This document shows positions 26,363 through 34,790 of a DNA stretch of 64,000 bases, in pieces (the stretch's first letter is position 1; the number at the start of each line of letters is the position of its first letter). The notes below the pieces were generated by a model. It made no database searches, was not told the origin of the DNA, and worked only from the letters and a program-made list of their open reading frames with translations. The position numbers were made by a program, and so were the translations under genes. Source of the DNA: Streptomyces pluripotens (GTDB lineage Bacteria > Actinomycetota > Actinomycetes > Streptomycetales > Streptomycetaceae); contig NZ_CP021080.1 of NCBI RefSeq assembly GCF_000802245.2, positions 868,001 through 932,000 of the forward strand, in the 5' to 3' direction.

Positions 26363-27922
26363 TCATGCTGCTTCGGTCCTGTCGGCCGCCATCCCCGCCG
26401 CGTCCAGCAGGGCGGTCCCCACTATCAGGTCGGCCCCGCCGAACTCGGGGTCGGCCAATTCGGTCCCGTCGTCCACGGCGAACAGCAGCGTCTCCTCCCC
26501 CTGCCGGTAGGCGGTGCCCACGGGCGGGCTGGCCGCGTGGACGGCCAGCAGGGCGACCAGGTAGGCCAGATCCGGGCCGCCCGTGCGCCTGGCCTCGGCC
26601 AGCAGCCCGGACAGCCTGCGTGGCGCGTCCGCCGGGAGGTCCAGCAGTTCCGTCGCTGCGGCCAGTTGCTCCTCGCTGAACCGGCTGTCGTCCGGGGTCG
26701 CGATCAGGTCCGGCTCGGGCATCTCCGCACCGAGGTGCTCGCGCTCCACGGGCGGCGTCAGCAGGATGTCGACGAGATCCGCCACCCTTACGGACACCGG
26801 CGTCCGCAGTCCCGTGCCGCCGGCGAAGAAGGCGTCCGTGACCTTCACCGCCTGCTCCACGGGCAGCGGCAGGACGGGGGCGACTAGGTGGCCGTACAGG
26901 TCCATTCCGGACGTCGTGGCGTGCGTGGCAAAGGCTTGCCGGTCCTGTTCGGCGCGGAACAGCGGGCCGGCCTCCAACAGACGCGACTGGAGCTGGGTGT
27001 GGCGCCGGATGCAGTCCTTGACGATGTCGACCAGTTCGGCGGCGCGGCGCTTGTGCTCGGGCTCCTCGGCCTCGTCGCGGGCCTTGCGGATGTTGGTGAG
27101 GATGGCGTTCTCGTGGCGATAGCGCTCGGCCACGTGGTCCAGCGCCTCGGTGATCATGTCGGGCACGGCGTTGAGCCAGTCGACCGCGCGGACGTTACGC
27201 CGGGTGGCCTCCAGGGTGCGCCGCAGCGTCTCGGAGTACTGCACGGTGCGGTACCGGGCCTGCTCGGCGGCGAGCTGGGCGTCGGCGAGGCGGCCCCGGT
27301 TGATCAGCACCTCCAGCTTGACCTCGGCGGCGATCTGGGCGCTGGTGACATCGGTGTCGAGGGCGCCGACGAGGACGTTGACCGCCTCGTCGGTGGCCCG
27401 CAGGTAGACGGTGCCGCCGGGACCGGGGACCTCTTCGATCAACTTGAAGTCGTAGTCACGCCGGACGTACGTGCCGTCTGGTGCGAAGGTGCCGTACACC
27501 GCCCGGAAGCCGCGGTCTGCGCTGCCGACGTTGATCAGGTTCTCCACGACCCAACGGGCCACGCGCTCGTGCTCGGTGGCGGGCCGGTGCGGGGCCTGGG
27601 CCGCGATGCGCGGGACCAGCCGAACCACGATCTGCTCGTGGTCGGCCCCGGTGTCGAAGTCCATGTTGAGGGTGACGAGGTCGATGGCGGCCAGCGCCAC
27701 CTCGGCCATCCCGTACACCGAGTACTCGCCGGCCAAGTTGGCCTTGCGTGCGTCGAGATCGTGCAGCGGCGCGGTGCAGGCGAGCGCGCGCAGCCGACGC
27801 GCCAGCCCCTCGTCGGCGGCCGGCCCCGGAGCCGGGCGCGGCCCCGCGCTGAGCTGGGGCGGAACACTGTCCGTCGATGCAGGCGAAGTCACGGTGCACA
27901 GACTAGGTCCTCGGTCTGACAT
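26363..27922 (-). CDS. MksF/JetA-like kleisin candidate
   Basis: This 519-residue protein is the first gene of the three-gene SMC operon. An N-terminal helical region (HDLDARKANLAGEYSVYGM) is followed by a winged-helix-like segment (RRDYDFKLIEEV, then YLRATDEAVNVLVGAL, about residues 155-195). A long helical middle (about 200-310) comes next, then a C-terminal domain. This architecture fits MukF/MksF/JetA kleisins that bridge the SMC heads. The start is uncertain: ATG 27922 (a TTG precedes it at 27925) or GTG 27892 (VTSPASTDS); neither has a strong ribosome site. Confidence 0.6.
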   Translation of the reverse strand: MSDRGPSLCTVTSPASTDSVPPQLSAGPRPAPGPAADEGLARRLRALACTAPLHDLDARKANLAGEYSVYGMAEVALAAIDLVTLNMDFDTGADHEQIVVRLVPRIAAQAPHRPATEHERVARWVVENLINVGSADRGFRAVYGTFAPDGTYVRRDYDFKLIEEVPGPGGTVYLRATDEAVNVLVGALDTDVTSAQIAAEVKLEVLINRGRLADAQLAAEQARYRTVQYSETLRRTLEATRRNVRAVDWLNAVPDMITEALDHVAERYRHENAILTNIRKARDEAEEPEHKRRAAELVDIVKDCIRRHTQLQSRLLEAGPLFRAEQDRQAFATHATTSGMDLYGHLVAPVLPLPVEQAVKVTDAFFAGGTGLRTPVSVRVADLVDILLTPPVEREHLGAEMPEPDLIATPDDSRFSEEQLAAATELLDLPADAPRRLSGLLAEARRTGGPDLAYLVALLAVHAASPPVGTAYRQGEETLLFAVDDGTELADPEFGGADLIVGTALLDAAGMAADRTEAA

Positions 27923-27973
27923 CAACCCAAACGACGCATGAGGCGACGAGCGTCACAGGAACGCAAGACGGCC

Positions 27974-28111
27974 TCAGGTCCCGATCCGGCCGCCGTCGCC
28001 GGCCTGGCGCCGGTACACCTCGACCATCCGTTCCAGCGAGTCCGCGAGGTACCCGGTCAGCAGCCGTTCCGCCTCGCGCGCGCCTCCGGCCCGCAGGCAC
28101 CGCAGGATCCG
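27974..28111 (-). pseudogene. C-terminal remnant of a GntR/FCD-family regulator
   Basis: Only the last 45 codons and stop survive (RILRCLRAGGAREAERLL, then TGYLADSLERMVEVYRRQ). This is the typical final helix pair of the FCD ligand domain in FadR-type GntR regulators. The frame to the right of about 28111 becomes antisense to a pxpC-like sequence and has no regulator homology, so the N-terminal DNA-binding part is gone. It abuts the truncated pxpC on the opposite strand. Confidence 0.6.
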
Positions 28112-28714
28112 GCGGTTGCGGGCGCCCCGGTCGCGGTGCCGGCCGGTGTGCGGCTGGAGGTGGGCGCGGCCACGGCGGGCGTGCGCAGCTACGTGGCCGT
28201 CTCCGGCGGCATCGCCACGGAGCCGGGCCTCGGCAGCCGCGCCACCGACCTGCTGTCCGGTCTGGGGCCGCCGCCGCTCAACGACGGCACGCTCCTGCCG
28301 CTCGGCACCCCGGGCCCACCGCCCGCCCGCGTGGCCGGTGCCCCGCAGCCGGGCCCACCGATCGAGCTCGTGCTGCGGGTGACACCGGGGCCCCGCGACG
28401 ACTGGTTCACGGCCCGGGCGGTCCGGAACCTCCTCACCCACGCGTACCGGGTCTCCGCGGCGAGCAACCACATCGGCCTGCGTACCGAGGGGCCCGCGCT
28501 GGAGCGAGCCCGGCCTGGTGAACTCCCCAGTGAGGGCGTGGTGCTCGGTGCGGTCCAGGTACCGCCGGACGGACGGCCGGTGGTGTTCCTGGCGGACCAT
28601 CCGACCACCGGGGGCTACCCGGTGGTCGCGGTGGTCCGGGCCACCGACCTCCCGGCGGCGGCACAGGCGGTACCGGGCGCCCCAGTCCGGTTCCTCCCGG
28701 TGCGGCGCCGCTGA
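28112..28714 (+). pseudogene. N-terminally truncated 5-oxoprolinase subunit C (pxpC/KipA-like)
   Basis: About 200 codons of a biotin-dependent-carboxyltransferase-like PxpC remain, from GAPVAVPAGVRLEVGAATAG through RSYVAVSGGIATEPGLGSRA, LLSGLGPPPLNDGTLLPLG, SNHIGLRTEG and LADHPTTGGYPVVAVV to the end. The first 85-90 residues of the family are missing, replaced by sequence antisense to a GntR regulator end. An ATG at 27938 would permit translation of a chimera, but its N-terminus is not homologous to PxpC. PxpC works with PxpA and PxpB on 5-oxoproline; neither gene is present here. Its last 100 bp overlap the convergent SGNH gene. Confidence 0.7.
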
Positions 28715-29568
28715 GTCCCGGCGTGTCCGGGGGTGCTCCCGGGCAGGTCCGCGAGGGCAGCGGCCACCGCCGCCGACGCGTGCAGGTCGAGGCGGGCGCT
28801 GGTGCCCCGGGCGCGGTGGCCGAGTTCGTCGGCGGCCAGGCGCAGCAGTTGCGGCAGCAGGTCCCCGCACCGCCGGACCACCCAACCGGTGCCCGCTGTG
28901 GCCAGCCACCACAGGCTCGCCGTCCGGCTCGGCACGGGGAACTCAGGCTCGGGCGACGGCGGCTCCCCCGTCGCCCGGCCCACCTCGGTGAGCAGGGTGT
29001 GGAAGCGGATGGCGAGCTGCCGGTGGCCGCGCTCGCCGGGGTGCAGCCGGTCCACACTCCACAGGGTCCGGTCGGTGGTCCAGTCACCGTCCGCCGCGTG
29101 GAGGTGGACGGCTCCGTACCGCTCGGACAGCGCGTGCACGACGGTGTTGACCGCCCGCTGCCGGCGGGCCAGTGGGCGGGCGAGGGCACCCGGCAGACCC
29201 AGCATCGTGCCGGGGTCGGGCAGGCAGGCGGTGAGCAGGGTGGCGCCCTGGCCGGTGAGGGTCGCACAGACCCGGTCGAGGTGGACGGCCACGGCGTGGA
29301 TGTCGAAGCTGCGGCGCAGCGTGTCGTTGACACCGACGACCACGGACACCAGGTCGGGGCGCAGTTCGAGGGCGGCCGGGGTCTGCCGTTCCAGCACGTC
29401 TCGGGTCTGGGCCCCGCTGACCGCCAGGTTGGTGAACCGCACGTTCCCGGCGTCCTCGGTGAGCGAGGCGGCCAGCAGCGCGGCCCAACCCCGCCATCCG
29501 CCGCCGGCGGGATCGCCCACGCCCTCGGTCAGCGAGTCTCCGAGAGCGGCGAATCGGACGGGACTCAT
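28615..29568 (-). CDS. SGNH/GDSL-family hydrolase
   Basis: This 317-residue hydrolase starts at ATG 29568 (MSPVRFAALGDSLTEGVGD). Block I carries the nucleophilic Ser (GDSLTEG), block III reads VVVGVNDTL with the Asn, and block V reads DRLHPGERGH with the Asp and His. The family includes esterases and lipases acting on acyl or acetyl esters. No signal peptide is visible, so it is probably cytoplasmic. The ATG overlaps the end of the upstream glycosyltransferase by 4 bp. The C-terminal 35-40 residues are low-complexity and read antisense through the pxpC remnant, so the original stop may have been lost. Confidence 0.82.
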   Translation of the reverse strand: MSPVRFAALGDSLTEGVGDPAGGGWRGWAALLAASLTEDAGNVRFTNLAVSGAQTRDVLERQTPAALELRPDLVSVVVGVNDTLRRSFDIHAVAVHLDRVCATLTGQGATLLTACLPDPGTMLGLPGALARPLARRQRAVNTVVHALSERYGAVHLHAADGDWTTDRTLWSVDRLHPGERGHRQLAIRFHTLLTEVGRATGEPPSPEPEFPVPSRTASLWWLATAGTGWVVRRCGDLLPQLLRLAADELGHRARGTSARLDLHASAAVAAALADLPGSTPGHAGTQRRRTGRNRTGAPGTACAAAGRSVARTTATTG

Positions 29569-30740
29569 GCCGCACCCCCTGGCACGACGCGAGGGCGGTC
29601 CGCCTTTCGGAGCACTTCCGCGTCGTGGGCCGCCAGGAAGGCCTCCACCGCCGCTCCCCAGCCGAAACACTCCGCACGCGCGCGTGCTGCCTCGCGGCGC
29701 TCGGCCTCGCCGCGTGCCAGGAGCAGGTCCACCGCGTCCGCGAACGCCTCACCGTGACCGGCCGCCGTCGCCCCGGCGGAACCGATGACCTCCGGCAGCG
29801 CGGACGACGCGCTCGCCACCACCGGAGTGCCGCACGCCATGGCCTCCAGGGCCGCCAGCCCGAAGGTCTCGGCGGGCCCGGGTGCAAGACAGACGTCCCC
29901 GGTCGCCTGGAGCGCGCCGAGGACCGCCCGGTCGGCGACGTGCCCCAGGAAGTGCGCGGGAAGCCCGCGCGCCCGCGCCCGCTGCTCCAGCCGGATCCGC
30001 AGTGGTCCGTCCCCGGCCACCGCCAGCACCACCCGCCGGCCGCGCCGGAGCAGGGCCTCCAGGGCGTCCAGGGCCACGCCGGGTCGCTTCTCCACGGACA
30101 GGCGGGAGCACATCACGAGCAGGGCATCGGTCGTGCGCGCGTACCGGGCGCGCAGCCCTGGGTCCCGCAGTACGGGATGCCGTTCCATGAGGTCGACGCC
30201 GAGGGGGGCGCGTACGACGTTGCGCGCGCCGATGCGCACGAACTCGCGTTCGGCGAATTCCGTGGTGCACACCACGCGCGAGTAGACGTGTGCGGTGCGG
30301 GTGTTCAGTGCGTCGGCCGTCCTGCGGGAGAGGTTCTCGGACATGCCCCAGGTACGCAGCACGCCGTCGGCGGTCTCGTGGGAGACCATCACGGCGGGCA
30401 CACGGGCGCGGCGGGCCCAGCGGCCGGTCCAGCGCAGGGTGGTGCGGTCGGACACCTCCAGGCGGTCCGGGGCCAGCTCCTCCAGGAGGGCGGCCACCCG
30501 CCGCCTGCCCGCCAGAACGCGGTAGCCACCGGTGCCGGGCAGCACCGGGCCGGGCAGGGTGATGACCCGCCCCTGCTCCGTGTCGCGATCCGTGTACCGC
30601 TCGCCGGGCACGATGAGGACCGGTTCGTGGCCCGCCGTCCGAAGACCCTTGCCCAGTTCGCGCAGGGCGGTGCGCAGGCCGCCGGAGGCGGGGGCGACGA
30701 AGTTGGCCAGCCTGACGATCCGCAAGGACTGGCCGGTCAT
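29565..30740 (-). CDS. GT4-family glycosyltransferase
   Basis: This 391-residue GT-B retaining glycosyltransferase starts at ATG 30740 (MTGQSLRIVRLANFVAPASGGLRTALRELG). The nucleotide-sugar binding half contains CSRLSVEKRPGVALDAL and the family E-x7-E motif in PAETFGLAALEAMACGTPVV. It is predicted to be a cytosolic, membrane-proximal enzyme acting on a glycolipid or polymer precursor. It is sandwiched between another GT4 enzyme and an SGNH hydrolase with 4-bp stop/start overlaps on both sides. Donor and acceptor are unknown. Confidence 0.87.
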   Translation of the reverse strand: MTGQSLRIVRLANFVAPASGGLRTALRELGKGLRTAGHEPVLIVPGERYTDRDTEQGRVITLPGPVLPGTGGYRVLAGRRRVAALLEELAPDRLEVSDRTTLRWTGRWARRARVPAVMVSHETADGVLRTWGMSENLSRRTADALNTRTAHVYSRVVCTTEFAEREFVRIGARNVVRAPLGVDLMERHPVLRDPGLRARYARTTDALLVMCSRLSVEKRPGVALDALEALLRRGRRVVLAVAGDGPLRIRLEQRARARGLPAHFLGHVADRAVLGALQATGDVCLAPGPAETFGLAALEAMACGTPVVASASSALPEVIGSAGATAAGHGEAFADAVDLLLARGEAERREAARARAECFGWGAAVEAFLAAHDAEVLRKADRPRVVPGGAA

Positions 30741-31864
30741 GCGGCCACCACCGTCTTGCGTTCCGCGAGGACATCGTTGTAGTGGTCGATCAGCTGGTCG
30801 CCGACGGAGGCCCAGGTACGGTCTTCGACCATCCTGCGGGCGGTGGCTCCGAACGCGGTGCGCCGGGCGGGATCGGTGACCAGGGAACCGACGGCCTCCT
30901 GTACGGCTCCGGCGTCGCACGGGGGGACGAGGAGGCCGGTGCGGCCGTCAGCGACCAGATCCAGGGGGCCGCCGGCGGCGGGCGCAATGACCGGGACACC
31001 GCTGGCCATGGCTTCCTGGACGGTCTGGCAGAACGTCTCGAAGGGGCCGGTGTGCACGAACAGGTCCAGTGAGGCGAAGATCCTCGCAAGGTCGTCGCCG
31101 GTGCGCCGGCCGAGGAAGACGGCACCGGGCAGGGCCTGCGCCAGGTGGTCCCGGCTGGGGCCGTCCCCGACGACGACCACCCGCACGCCCGTCAGAGCGC
31201 AGACGCCGGCCAGGAGCTCGACGTGCTTCTCGGGGGCGAGCCTGCCGACGTAGCCGACGATCAGCTCGCCGTTCGGGGCGAGTCCGCGACGCAGGACCTC
31301 ATCACGGTGCTCTGGCCGGAAACGGACGGTGTCCACCCCGCGCGGCCACAGCCGCACCCGGGGGACGCCGTGGGCCTCCAGGTCGTCACGGGCGGCGCTG
31401 GACGGGGCCAGGGTGCGGGCGGCGGCGGCGTGCACGGAGCGGATGCGCCGCCAGGCGGCCGTTTCCCCCGCACCCATGTAGGTGCGGGCGTACCCCGCCA
31501 GGTCGGTCTGGTAGACGGCGACTGCGGGGATGCCGAGGCGGGCGGCGGCGGCCATGCCCCGGACGCCGAGGACGAAGGGGCTGGCCAGGTGGACGACCTC
31601 AGCGCGGTGTTCGGCGAGGGCCGCGGCCAGACGCCGGCTGGGGAGGGCCACGCGGACCTGGGGGTAGCCGGGGAGGGGGAGGGAGGGGATGCGGACGACC
31701 CGGCACGGGACGTGAGGGTTCGGTCCGCTGCCGGGGGGTGGTGCCGGAGCGACGACCAGCGGGTGGTGACCGCGGTCTACGAGATGCTGGGCGGTCTGGA
31801 GCGCGCAGTGGGCCACGCCGTTCACATCGGGGGGAAAGGATTCGGTCACGATGACGACACGCAT
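30737..31864 (-). CDS. GT4-family glycosyltransferase (MgtA/PimB-like)
   Basis: This 375-residue GT-B enzyme opens with MRVVIVTESFPPDVNGVAHC, very like GDP-mannose-dependent alpha-mannosyltransferases (MgtA/PimB group) of actinobacteria. It shows GYVGRLAPEKHVELL and the E-x7-E motif in FETFCQTVQEAMASG. It is the first gene of a three-gene coupled operon. A mannosyltransferase acting on a glycolipid is a reasonable inference, but the acceptor cannot be determined. Confidence 0.87.
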   Translation of the reverse strand: MRVVIVTESFPPDVNGVAHCALQTAQHLVDRGHHPLVVAPAPPPGSGPNPHVPCRVVRIPSLPLPGYPQVRVALPSRRLAAALAEHRAEVVHLASPFVLGVRGMAAAARLGIPAVAVYQTDLAGYARTYMGAGETAAWRRIRSVHAAAARTLAPSSAARDDLEAHGVPRVRLWPRGVDTVRFRPEHRDEVLRRGLAPNGELIVGYVGRLAPEKHVELLAGVCALTGVRVVVVGDGPSRDHLAQALPGAVFLGRRTGDDLARIFASLDLFVHTGPFETFCQTVQEAMASGVPVIAPAAGGPLDLVADGRTGLLVPPCDAGAVQEAVGSLVTDPARRTAFGATARRMVEDRTWASVGDQLIDHYNDVLAERKTVVAA

Positions 31865-32128
31865 AGGGGTGTTGTCGCCGTGCTGGACGTGGCCGTGTCA
31901 ACTTGGATCTTTCCGCGCGGGGAACGTCCCATGAGCGTTGGGCTGTGCCTCCGCGCAGGTCAGATGGCCGTCATGGCGGTCTGACCTGCGCGTCACCGGG
32001 CGTTCACACGGCGCGCGGATACGCGCCCGGGCCAGATGCGCAAGCCAGCCGGGCGCACAAGCGGGGCGTGTACCCCGATGAGTGATGAGTCATGCACGCG
32101 CGGACGGGCACTCGATGGGGTGCGGTGG

Positions 32129-33547
32129 TCAGCCGACGGCGGTGTCCGGCCCGAAGCGGCTGCGCACCGCGGTCTGGACCTCGGCCTCCTCCGCCGGGTC
32201 GGCGGCAAGGCGGCGGAGCCGTTCCACGACCCGGGCGTCGCCGGTCTCGGCGTGCCGGGCGGCGAGTTCACGCGTGGTCTCCTCGCAGTCCCACAGGCAT
32301 TCGACGGCGAAGCCGGTGCCGAAGGACGGGTCGGTGGCGGCCAGGGCACGGGCGGCACGGCCGCGGAGGTGGGAGGAGGCCGTCTCCCGGTAGACGTGGC
32401 GCAACACGGGGGCCGCACAGGTGATGCCGAGGCGTCCGGCGCCGTCGACCAGGCTCCACAGTGTGGGCGCGTCGGGGCCCTCGCCGCGCACGGCCTCTCG
32501 GAGGGCAGCGAGGACCAGGGCACTGTCCCGCGTGCCGCCCCGGCAAGCGAGCACACGACAGGCGGCGGCGCCGAGCGCATCGGGGCGTTGGGCCCAGCCT
32601 CGCGCGCGGTTGACGGCGGCGACGCTGCGCATCCGTTCGAAGGCGTCCACGGCCGCCTCCACGACCGCTGGCGTTCCGTCCGCGACCGCGGCCCCAATCA
32701 GGTCGAGGACGTCGGGGGCGTCGGTGTCGGCGAGGTAGCGCAGAGCGGTACAACGCGCTCCGTCGGCGCCGTTCCTCGCTGCCTCGACGATCTCCGGCCG
32801 GTCCTCGGGGCCGGCCACCGCGACCAGGCACCGGGCGGCAGGTACGTGGAGGGCGGCGCCGCGCTCCATGCCCTGCTGGGCCCACTCGAAGACGGCACGC
32901 ACACTCCATCCGGGGCGTGGACCGGTGGGCCGCAGTTGGCGCTGCCAGCGGTCGAAACAGCCGGCCTCCTGGGCGGCACGCACCCGCGTGGCAACCGACT
33001 CGCGCGGGTCCTCGGCCCACAGCCGCCAAGGGCGCGGTTCGAAGGCGTCGCGTACGGCCGCGGCCAGCTCGGCCTCGCCCGCCGGATCGGTGGCGAAGCG
33101 GGCCAGGACGGGGGCGGCGAGGGCGCTCAGGCCGGCGTCATCGTCGCGCAGGGCCAGCTCGTCCAGGGCCCAGGCCCAGTTGGAGCCGTGTGCCGCGTAC
33201 CTGCGTAGCAGCGTGAGGGCGTCCCGCCTGCCGTAGGAAGCCAGGTGGCCGAGTACGGCCAGGGCGAGCCCGGTGCGGGACTCGTCGGTGTCGAGCAGGT
33301 CCTGCGGGCCGAAGAGGTGCGCTTCGACGGCGTCGAGCTCGCCGTTGAGGTCGAGGTAGAGCCGGGCGTAGTAGAGGGAGCGGTTCTCCACCTGCCAGTC
33401 CTGGCGGGGGTCACGCAGTACACAGTGGTTCAGGGCTGCGAGCGCCTCGCCGCGTGGGGCGGTGAGCGCATGCAGCGTGCCGTCGCCACGGCCGCGCTGG
33501 AGCAGCCCGAGCAGGGTACCGCTGGGCGCTATGACCGGATCGAACAT
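32129..33547 (-). CDS. HEAT-repeat-like protein
   Basis: This 472-residue, Ala/Arg-rich all-helical protein has repeated helix pairs of about 30-35 residues (for example EIVEAARNGADGARCTALR and HLRGRAARALAATDPSFGTG), consistent with HEAT/PBS-lyase-like repeats. No signal peptide, membrane segment or catalytic motif is visible. The start at ATG 33547 (MFDPVIAPSGTLLGLLQRG) is chosen over 33574 or 33577 because the extra residues look unconserved and a GAGG site lies upstream. A scaffold role is possible, but the partner is unknown. Confidence 0.75.
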   Translation of the reverse strand: MFDPVIAPSGTLLGLLQRGRGDGTLHALTAPRGEALAALNHCVLRDPRQDWQVENRSLYYARLYLDLNGELDAVEAHLFGPQDLLDTDESRTGLALAVLGHLASYGRRDALTLLRRYAAHGSNWAWALDELALRDDDAGLSALAAPVLARFATDPAGEAELAAAVRDAFEPRPWRLWAEDPRESVATRVRAAQEAGCFDRWQRQLRPTGPRPGWSVRAVFEWAQQGMERGAALHVPAARCLVAVAGPEDRPEIVEAARNGADGARCTALRYLADTDAPDVLDLIGAAVADGTPAVVEAAVDAFERMRSVAAVNRARGWAQRPDALGAAACRVLACRGGTRDSALVLAALREAVRGEGPDAPTLWSLVDGAGRLGITCAAPVLRHVYRETASSHLRGRAARALAATDPSFGTGFAVECLWDCEETTRELAARHAETGDARVVERLRRLAADPAEEAEVQTAVRSRFGPDTAVG

Positions 33548-33847
33548 GGGAAACAGCCTCACATCAAGCGTCATCACAACCGGGGAACACGCACTACCTG
33601 GCCGCGTGACACAACGTCGGAGCGCCCGCCGTCTCTTGCTTGCTGTAGCCCATCTTTCTCTGCCTCTCGTCAGTGGCCCATGCGGACCGCATCACGGTCC
33701 GCGCGGTGCGGCAACACCTGCCCAGCCATCGCGTCCGTGAATCACGACGTCATGATGACCCGCGGTGTGTGCTGCCGCGACCGTATTTCCGGCGGCCCTT
33801 TACCGCCTCCCCCGTTTTCCGTGTCGTAGCTGGTCAGGACGTTCGCA
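33548..33847. other. Intergenic region, no feature recognised
   Basis: About 300 bp between two leftward genes. It should hold the promoter of the HEAT-like gene. No clear hairpin or promoter match was identified. Confidence 0.4.
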
Positions 33848-34240
33848 TCAGTTCACGCCGAACAGTTCCAAGAGTTCCGTCCGGCTGAACATCCGGGCCG
33901 TGTCCACGGCCGACGGCGTACCCGCCGAAGGATCGGCTCCGCCCTCCAGGAGAACCTTGATGACGTCCGTCTCGCCCTTGAAGGCGGCCCCGGCGAGCGG
34001 GGTCTGGCCCCGATCGTTGACCCGGTCCGCCGCCGCCCCGCGGGCGAGGAGCGCGCGCACCGCGTCGGCGTGGCCGTGGTAGGCGGCGAGCATCACGAGG
34101 GAGTCACCGCGGTCGTTGGTGAGGTCGGCCGGAACACCCGCGTCGATGTACGCCACGAGCGCCTCGGTCTGCCCCTGCCGGGCCAGATCGAAGATCTTGG
34201 TCGCCAGCTCCACGACCTCGGGGTCGGGGGCTTCACTCAT
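33848..34240 (-). CDS. Ankyrin-repeat protein
   Basis: This 130-residue protein contains three ankyrin-type repeats, visible as NDRGDSLVMLAAYHGHADAV, NDRGQTPLAGAAFKGETDVI and the partial C-terminal repeat SAVDTARMFSRTELLELFG. The start is ATG 34240 with an AGGAGAGG-type site upstream. It is small and soluble, likely a protein-protein interaction module. It is divergent from smeA, with about 300 bp between the starts. Confidence 0.85.
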   Translation of the reverse strand: MSEAPDPEVVELATKIFDLARQGQTEALVAYIDAGVPADLTNDRGDSLVMLAAYHGHADAVRALLARGAAADRVNDRGQTPLAGAAFKGETDVIKVLLEGGADPSAGTPSAVDTARMFSRTELLELFGVN

Positions 34241-34546
34241 CGGCGGGACCGCCTCTCCTGGGACTTCGGGAACTTCGGGGAGCGTACGGCAGTGAGCGGA
34301 ACGCGGCCGTACGAGTGAATCGCCAGCGTACTGGCTCATGCAGCACATGACCCGATGCGCCCGAGGTAAAGATCACCAACGGCCTCCGCCGGAGCCAATA
34401 GGCCTGGTCAGTCGGGCCAGAAGGCTCCGCCGAGTGAGGGAAATCGACCGAATTTCACCCACTTGCACCTTTAATCGTATGGATACATGCTGTGATCCTG
34501 GAAGAACTCATGGTGACTGTCCCCCCTCGACACCAGGAGGCCTCAA
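34241..34546. promoter_or_regulatory. Divergent control region upstream of smeA
   Basis: This 306-bp region includes an AT-richer stretch (about 34440-34500) likely to contain the smeA promoter. The pentamer GACAC, the core recognised by WhiA, occurs at 34529-34533 just before the AGGAGG ribosome site of smeA; one pentamer is weak evidence. No SigWhiG-type match was found. Confidence 0.35.
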
Positions 34547-34741
34547 ATGATCCTCTCCATGTCCGGCGTCGTCCTGCTCGGCATCATCGTCTTCCTCTTC
34601 TTCCGCAAGGACGGACTCAAGGGCTCGCACGCCGCCGTCTCGGCCCTGTTCGGCTTCTACCTCGCGAGCACGGCCATCGCCCCGAGCATCAAGGCCGGCG
34701 GCGAGAGCCTGGCGAGCCTCCTCGGCGGCATCAAGTTCTGA
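34547..34741 (+). CDS. smeA: SmeA: small membrane protein of sporulation septation
   Basis: This 64-residue protein has an N-terminal hydrophobic helix (SGVVLLGIIVFLFF) and a second moderately hydrophobic stretch (AAVSALFGFYLAST). Size, sequence type and adjacency to an SffA-like protein match smeA-sffA of Streptomyces, where SmeA localises to sporulation septa and brings the FtsK/SpoIIIE-like SffA there, affecting spore chromosome segregation and septation. A strong AGGAGG site precedes the ATG. It is followed 49 bp later by sffA. Confidence 0.85.
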   Translation: MILSMSGVVLLGIIVFLFFRKDGLKGSHAAVSALFGFYLASTAIAPSIKAGGESLASLLGGIKF

Positions 34742-34790
34742 TCCCGCCAGTCCCGCACGTTCCGTCCGTACGCACCGTCAGGAGACAGCA

